Assembly (NCBI GenBank): GCA_025355395.1
Contig: JANXZT010000227.1
Coordinates: forward strand, 1 to 7,282
From: Betaproteobacteria bacterium
Lineage (GTDB): Bacteria; Pseudomonadota; Gammaproteobacteria; Burkholderiales; Casimicrobiaceae
Reading direction: 5' to 3'
DNA: 7,282 nt
Part shown: in pieces, positions 4,301-7,282 of the stretch
Numbering within the stretch: position 1 is the stretch's first letter
Layout of the letters: each line of letters begins with the position of its first letter
The notes under the pieces: generated by a model
Told to the model about the DNA's origin: nothing
The model's database searches: none
The model's input: only the letters and a program-made list of their open reading frames with translations
Made by a program: the position numbers and the translations under genes

Positions 4301-7282
4301 TTGCAGCAATGTAAGTTCGTAAGCAAGCGTTTCGAGATGCTCGTCGGCCTCCGCCGTCAGGATTTCGTAGAGCGAGCGCGAAAGCGTGACACTGCCTACG
4401 GTGATCTCTTCGGCACCGGGCTCTCGCATGCCGGGCGCTTGCGTGTCGGGTTCCTGCGTGTCGGGCACTGCAGCCGTCACCCGCCCGGCGCGTTCCTCGT
4501 GAGCCGTCGCTTCCTGATCCGCAGGCGGCACCAGCGAAAGCCGGAGCGGATGCGATGCCGCCGTGGAGCCAACCGCATCGATTGTCGAATCCGCGGCGTC
4601 CCCACTCGTGCCGATCGGGCGCTCGTCGATGAGATCGGCATGACCGGGGCCGGACACATCGATCGCATCGAATTCGATGACCGATGTCACCAGGTCTTCA
4701 TGACCGGCCTCTGCCGCATCAACGGGCTCGAGTGTGAACGGCGTTTCGGGGTCGCTTATCCCGAGCTCCGGCAATTCGATCAGCGCCTGCTCTTCCGGCG
4801 CCTCGGTGCCGAGGCTTTGTCCATGCTCCGGCAGATCGAGGGGAGCGGGCGGACTCGATTCGGGCGCTGCCTTGAAATGCGCGGCAATCCGGTCCATTGC
4901 TCCGGCATCGCGTTCGCGTTGCTCCGGCACCGAACGTGATGCAAGGATCGATTCGCGGCGACCCGGCAGCTCGGCCTCGACCGCGAGAATCGCCGCGTGC
5001 ACGGCCAGCGGATCCGGCTCGATACGCCCGACCGCGCGAAGGTCAGCCACCCAGCGCCTGAACTCGACTTCTGCGGTGGCAATCAACGCCAGCACGGCGG
5101 GCGTCACCGGGCGATCTTCCTCGAGCAGCCGATTGTGGACCTGCTCGACGTGGTAGGCGATCTCGCCCAGCGCCGCGAGTCCGACCATCCGTCCGCTGCC
5201 CTTCAGCGTGTGGAACTGCCGGCGCACCGTGCGCAATGCCTCCCGATCACCGGCATTGTGGGACAGGACGCGGTGGTGTTCGGCAACCGTGTCGAGTACT
5301 TCGGCGGCCTCATTGATAAAGATTTCGAGCAGCTCTGCATCGAGCGCGTGCGTGCCCGAATCAAGCAGGCGTTGTGTTTCGGCGGATACTTCAGGCGCCA
5401 GGGCCGCATTGCCGCTGCCGGCAATGGCGCTGATCGCGAGCGCTGCGCTACCGCCTTCGTCGAGCTCGCGCAACGCGGCCCTCACCTGTCCCACGAGTTC
5501 GGCGTCGCCAATGAGCTCGGCATCGTCGCGAAGCACCACGAGCTTGGCCTTGAGCGCGTCGCGCGCCGCTTCGTCAGCGGGGGCGCGACGCACTTCGGCG
5601 AGGAGCTCGGGCAGCGCGTTGCGTTGTTCCTCCACCGCGGCTTCGACCGACTCGGCGCGCACCTTTGCCATGGGTACCGGCGTTTCGCCACGGCGGCGCG
5701 CGAGAAGCGGCGCGATCAGCCGCTCATGATCGGCACGCTGCTGCTCGACCGCCTCGATGTAGAAGCCGAGTCCGGAAAGCGATTCGGCAAGAAGGTCGAG
5801 ATCGGCGTCGGAAATCACGGTGGACGGATCAGCGTAGGAGGTAATCTGCTCCTGGCAGGAGGCGAGCAACTCGTCGGCGGCCTCGAGGCCCAGCATGCGA
5901 AGCGCGCCGCGGATCTGGACGCCATCTCTCGCGAGGGACGCCAACTCGCCGCGCTTGCCGTGGTCGCGGAAGAATCCATCGAGCACCTGCTCCATGTGGC
6001 GCAGGTTGGCCTGAATTTCGCGACCGACCTGCGCGAGCAGCACGCGCTCCTGCGCCCGCTTGGACATTTCGTCCAGCATCGGCGCCCCCGCGCCGCCCTC
6101 GAACGCCCGCGCGGCCTGCGCGGCATCGAGGCGCGCAAGCATCACATCGACCTGCTTCGGAAAATCGGGCGACAAGTTCGCGTGGTTGGCGAAGGCGCTT
6201 TCGGCCAGCAGCATGGCCGTTGCGTACTCCAATGCAACCGGCTCCGGCACATTGCCCGAAGGCATCCGCTCAAGGCGCGCCACCAGCGCCGATGTGAGCT
6301 TGACGAGCGGCGCATTGTCGATGGCCACGGCATGCGCATGCACCGACGCGAGCATCTGCTTCAGCTTCGGCAGGTTCTCCGCGCGCCCCGAGGTGAACTT
6401 GAGCCAGGATTCCTTGGCGTGGCCGAGTTGCTCCCGCGCCTCGCGCAAATGCGGTTGAATGCGCACCAGATCGGCATTGAGCACTTCCGCCGACGGAATA
6501 AGGCCGGACAAATGGAACGCGCGCTGCACTGCCTCGATCGACGGCGCGACCGGCGCGCTGATGGCGACGTAATACAGCACTTCGCGCCGCAGGCGGTCCG
6601 CGACCTTGGCCGAGCCTTCGACCAGGCGCCGAATCTGCAGATCGATCCGCCCGGCGAGTTGCTTCACCCCAAAGCTCGCATCGACACCGCGCTCGACAAT
6701 TGCGTCGAGCAGGGCGCCGGTGGTCCACCAGAAACTCCGCAGGTTAGCCTGCGCCGTGGCCTCTTCAATGCCGGCAAGCGCATCGCGCATGTTGCGTGCA
6801 CCTTCTTCATCGCCACGAAGCCACGCGAGAAGACCGCGCTGATACTGGCGTCGTTGCCGGACAAGGTACGAAGGAAGCTTGTCCGCCGCCAGCGTACGCC
6901 CGGGCGGATGGGAAGGAGAACGCGCGCTTACATCCGGATAAAAGAGGTCGGTCGGCGCGCTCGCGCGCACACCACGGGCGCGCTGCATCGCTTCATATTC
7001 AGGAAAGAGCTTGAGCGGCACGGCGGGTGCGCCGTTGACCAGCTCGTCGAGGAAGATTTGGAGCTTGCGGCAAGCACGATCGATGCATAGGGAGGCGGCC
7101 GAGGTTTCGGACGCAGGACGTTCATCGAGATCGGAAAGCTGCCGCTCGATCTCGTCGGTGAAGGCCACCACCGCATCGAGGCCGACCATCTGGATCGCCC
7201 CCGCCGCCTGATGCACGTGGGTGCGGGCGTGCTTCAGCGCCGTGGCGTCCTCCGGGGCCGCAGCGTAGGCGGCCAACGCTTC
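1352..7282 (-). CDS. chpA: ChpA/PilL-type hybrid chemotaxis histidine kinase of the type IV pilus system, N-terminus cut by window edge
   Basis: 1976 residues are visible and the frame is open to the right edge. The TTG at 7274-7276 is probably internal, because ChpA homologues have some 20 residues before this point; it is residue 1 below. Order of modules: FimL-like/Hpt-like N-terminus with H22 in HQAAGAIQMVG (about 1-90); helical FimL-like and degenerate Hpt regions (130-515); Hpt with H689 in FHTLKGSGRMVGL; an acidic Pro-rich linker (755-960); Hpt-like with H1008 in SHTLCG; Hpt with H1220 in LHTFKGSARMAG; a CheA-type helical dimerisation region (1368-1500); HATPase with N box HLLRNALDHGIE (N1559), G1 DDGAG (1599-1603), F box FQPGFST, G2 SGRGIGMDVV and GQGTTF; a CheW-like domain (about 1692-1830); and a receiver (1851-1970) with D1857/D1858, acceptor D1903, T1933 and K1955. 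All kinase and receiver key residues are present, so it should be active. It is cytoplasmic and, in known systems, coupled to a PilJ receptor through a CheW-type adaptor, passing phosphate to PilG/PilH-like regulators that control pilus motors and twitching. It is shorter than P. aeruginosa ChpA (about 2470 residues). Confidence 0.95.
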   Translation of the reverse strand, partial: EALAAYAAAPEDATALKHARTHVHQAAGAIQMVGLDAVVAFTDEIERQLSDLDERPASETSAASLCIDRACRKLQIFLDELVNGAPAVPLKLFPEYEAMQRARGVRASAPTDLFYPDVSARSPSHPPGRTLAADKLPSYLVRQRRQYQRGLLAWLRGDEEGARNMRDALAGIEEATAQANLRSFWWTTGALLDAIVERGVDASFGVKQLAGRIDLQIRRLVEGSAKVADRLRREVLYYVAISAPVAPSIEAVQRAFHLSGLIPSAEVLNADLVRIQPHLREAREQLGHAKESWLKFTSGRAENLPKLKQMLASVHAHAVAIDNAPLVKLTSALVARLERMPSGNVPEPVALEYATAMLLAESAFANHANLSPDFPKQVDVMLARLDAAQAARAFEGGAGAPMLDEMSKRAQERVLLAQVGREIQANLRHMEQVLDGFFRDHGKRGELASLARDGVQIRGALRMLGLEAADELLASCQEQITSYADPSTVISDADLDLLAESLSGLGFYIEAVEQQRADHERLIAPLLARRRGETPVPMAKVRAESVEAAVEEQRNALPELLAEVRRAPADEAARDALKAKLVVLRDDAELIGDAELVGQVRAALRELDEGGSAALAISAIAGSGNAALAPEVSAETQRLLDSGTHALDAELLEIFINEAAEVLDTVAEHHRVLSHNAGDREALRTVRRQFHTLKGSGRMVGLAALGEIAYHVEQVHNRLLEEDRPVTPAVLALIATAEVEFRRWVADLRAVGRIEPDPLAVHAAILAVEAELPGRRESILASRSVPEQRERDAGAMDRIAAHFKAAPESSPPAPLDLPEHGQSLGTEAPEEQALIELPELGISDPETPFTLEPVDAAEAGHEDLVTSVIEFDAIDVSGPGHADLIDERPIGTSGDAADSTIDAVGSTAASHPLRLSLVPPADQEATAHEERAGRVTAAVPDTQEPDTQAPGMREPGAEEITVGSVTLSRSLYEILTAEADEHLETLAYELTLLQFDPGHELSASMVRASHTLCGIHRAGGFPLVATTAKALEQCLLALQQSPGPVPSAAQPVLARAIAGLTTLVAKVKQQDAFTAPDAVEAEEIQRELDLLRYEASQASSKLEAPPAAGEAATDDAPISGEATPAPFHAGLGNGERAPESVAGADASRAFAALRPPAEPPLAAPIEVETPLDQIRDEVDAQLLPIFIEEADELFPLGAEQLRAWRRNPAETHPAGGLRRTLHTFKGSARMAGAMRLGELTHRMETRMAAGEGLAQGTPELFDALDADLDRVGFVLDALREGRTDVALPGLGAPLAASGAGVTAANDESGAATDAAFATHAAGASPIVSPVVVVRLPLLPAAGLAGDRVPQDERTDPQHVVAESDAGQRAMLRVRADIIDRLVNEAGEVAIARARVEGELRALKANLLELTSNVIRMRAQVREIEIQAESQIQSRLSLAHEANADFDPLEFDRYTRFQELTRSLAEGVNDVSTVQQALLRNVDDADAALVSQARLSREVQQQLFSIRTVPFGSLSERLYRILRQVAKDLDKRVNLEIRGTQVELDRSVLEKLVGPLEHLLRNALDHGIEPRDARVAAGKAATGEIVVTVRQIGNEIAIELADDGAGLDLDRIRARAVAQGRLATDAQPTDAQLIECIFQPGFSTAAKLTAVSGRGIGMDVVRSEITTLGGRVEVSTRAGQGTTFMLYLPLTLAVAQAVLVRAGGRLWALPAPMVEQVQQIKSDPLKALYTNGEVVWQGRTYPFHYLPRLLGDTQSRPVPGRFNPVLLLRSGQGTAAMHVDEIIGHQEVVVKNIGPQLARVSGIAGATVLGTGEIVLIINPVQLAQRPDLPGADQDAAGRALQPPTAAKLAAGPPLVMVVDDSLTVRKITSRLLTREGFEVVTAKDGMDALQRMQAKARLPDVILLDIEMPRMDGFEFTKTIKADPRHAQIPIIMITSRTAEKHRNRAQALGVNTYLGKPYQEEELLRHLRELLAVSA
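1363..1379. terminator. Perfect 7-bp inverted repeat beyond the lipoprotein stop, possible terminator hairpin
   Basis: CCGCGAG (1363-1369) pairs exactly with CTCGCGG (1373-1379) around a 3-nt loop. It lies in the last codons of chpA and starts 26 nt after the stop codon of the convergent lipoprotein gene, so it could end or protect the PRC-lipoprotein transcript. There is no T-run, so the call is tentative. Confidence 0.33.
4406..4465 (-). repeat. Four degenerate 15-nt (5-residue) tandem repeats in the ChpA linker
   Basis: Residues 938-957 of ChpA read PDTQE-PDTQA-PGMRE-PGAEE, a Pro-led 5-residue period. At DNA level TGCGTGTCGGG occurs twice exactly 15 nt apart on the plus strand (4440-4450 and 4455-4465), showing recent duplication in the first two units. 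It lies in the flexible linker before the H1008 Hpt-like domain, where length changes should be tolerated. Confidence 0.7.

Noticed and set aside
4997..7090. A 697-codon open frame on the plus strand, antisense to chpA, with others in the same register at 3992-4939, 3326-3988, 2390-2998 and 1382-2104
   Set aside because: These frames are in exact codon register with chpA, so their stops would need TTA, CTA or TCA codons in chpA, which are rare in this GC-rich gene. The products have no recognisable domain and are rich in Arg, Gly and His, as expected for shadows.
7274..7276. TTG as the true start of chpA
   Set aside because: The frame stays open for two more codons to the window edge, and the Hpt/FimL-like helix seems to begin before it, as in ChpA homologues; the gene is cut by the window.

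Overview
The window is GC-rich (about two thirds G+C by eye) and looks like a chromosomal segment of a proteobacterium. A betaproteobacterium is the likeliest source, since it carries a very large ChpA/PilL-type hybrid kinase of the type IV pilus chemosensory (Pil-Chp) system with a FimL-like N-terminal region. The taxonomic call is an inference from protein style, not from a marker gene.

Layout, left to right. (1) Bases 1-71, minus strand: the first 23 codons of a gene with a strong ribosome binding site and a twin-arginine (Tat) signal-like N-terminus; it leaves the window on the left. (2) Bases 87-515, minus strand: a small DUF2784 integral membrane protein, 15 nt upstream of the Tat gene and probably co-transcribed with it. 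(3) About 516-654: a short divergent intergenic region with no convincing promoter. (4) Bases 655-1068, plus strand: a PRC-barrel domain protein. (5) Bases 1079-1336, plus strand: a small predicted lipoprotein whose Shine-Dalgarno overlaps the PRC-barrel stop codon, so the two are probably translationally coupled. (6) Bases 1352-7282, minus strand: chpA, convergent with the lipoprotein gene (15 nt between stop codons) and filling more than 80% of the window. It is cut at its N-terminus by the right edge.

The ChpA-like protein has a FimL-like N-terminal part, then several Hpt modules, some with the phospho-accepting His and some degenerate. After these come a CheA-type dimerisation and HATPase core, a CheW-like domain and a C-terminal CheY-like receiver. 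In the Pil-Chp system such a kinase relays signals from a PilJ-like receptor to response regulators that control type IV pilus extension and retraction. No other pil/chp gene lies downstream, so chpA seems to be the last gene of its cluster, and its 3' end abuts an unrelated envelope/stress-type gene pair.

No RNA gene, mobile element, CRISPR array or integration site was seen. I do not see a new multi-gene system. The points most worth a second look are the unreported Tat-signal gene start, the paired inverted repeats around the convergent stop codons, and the uneven conservation of the Hpt sites in ChpA.
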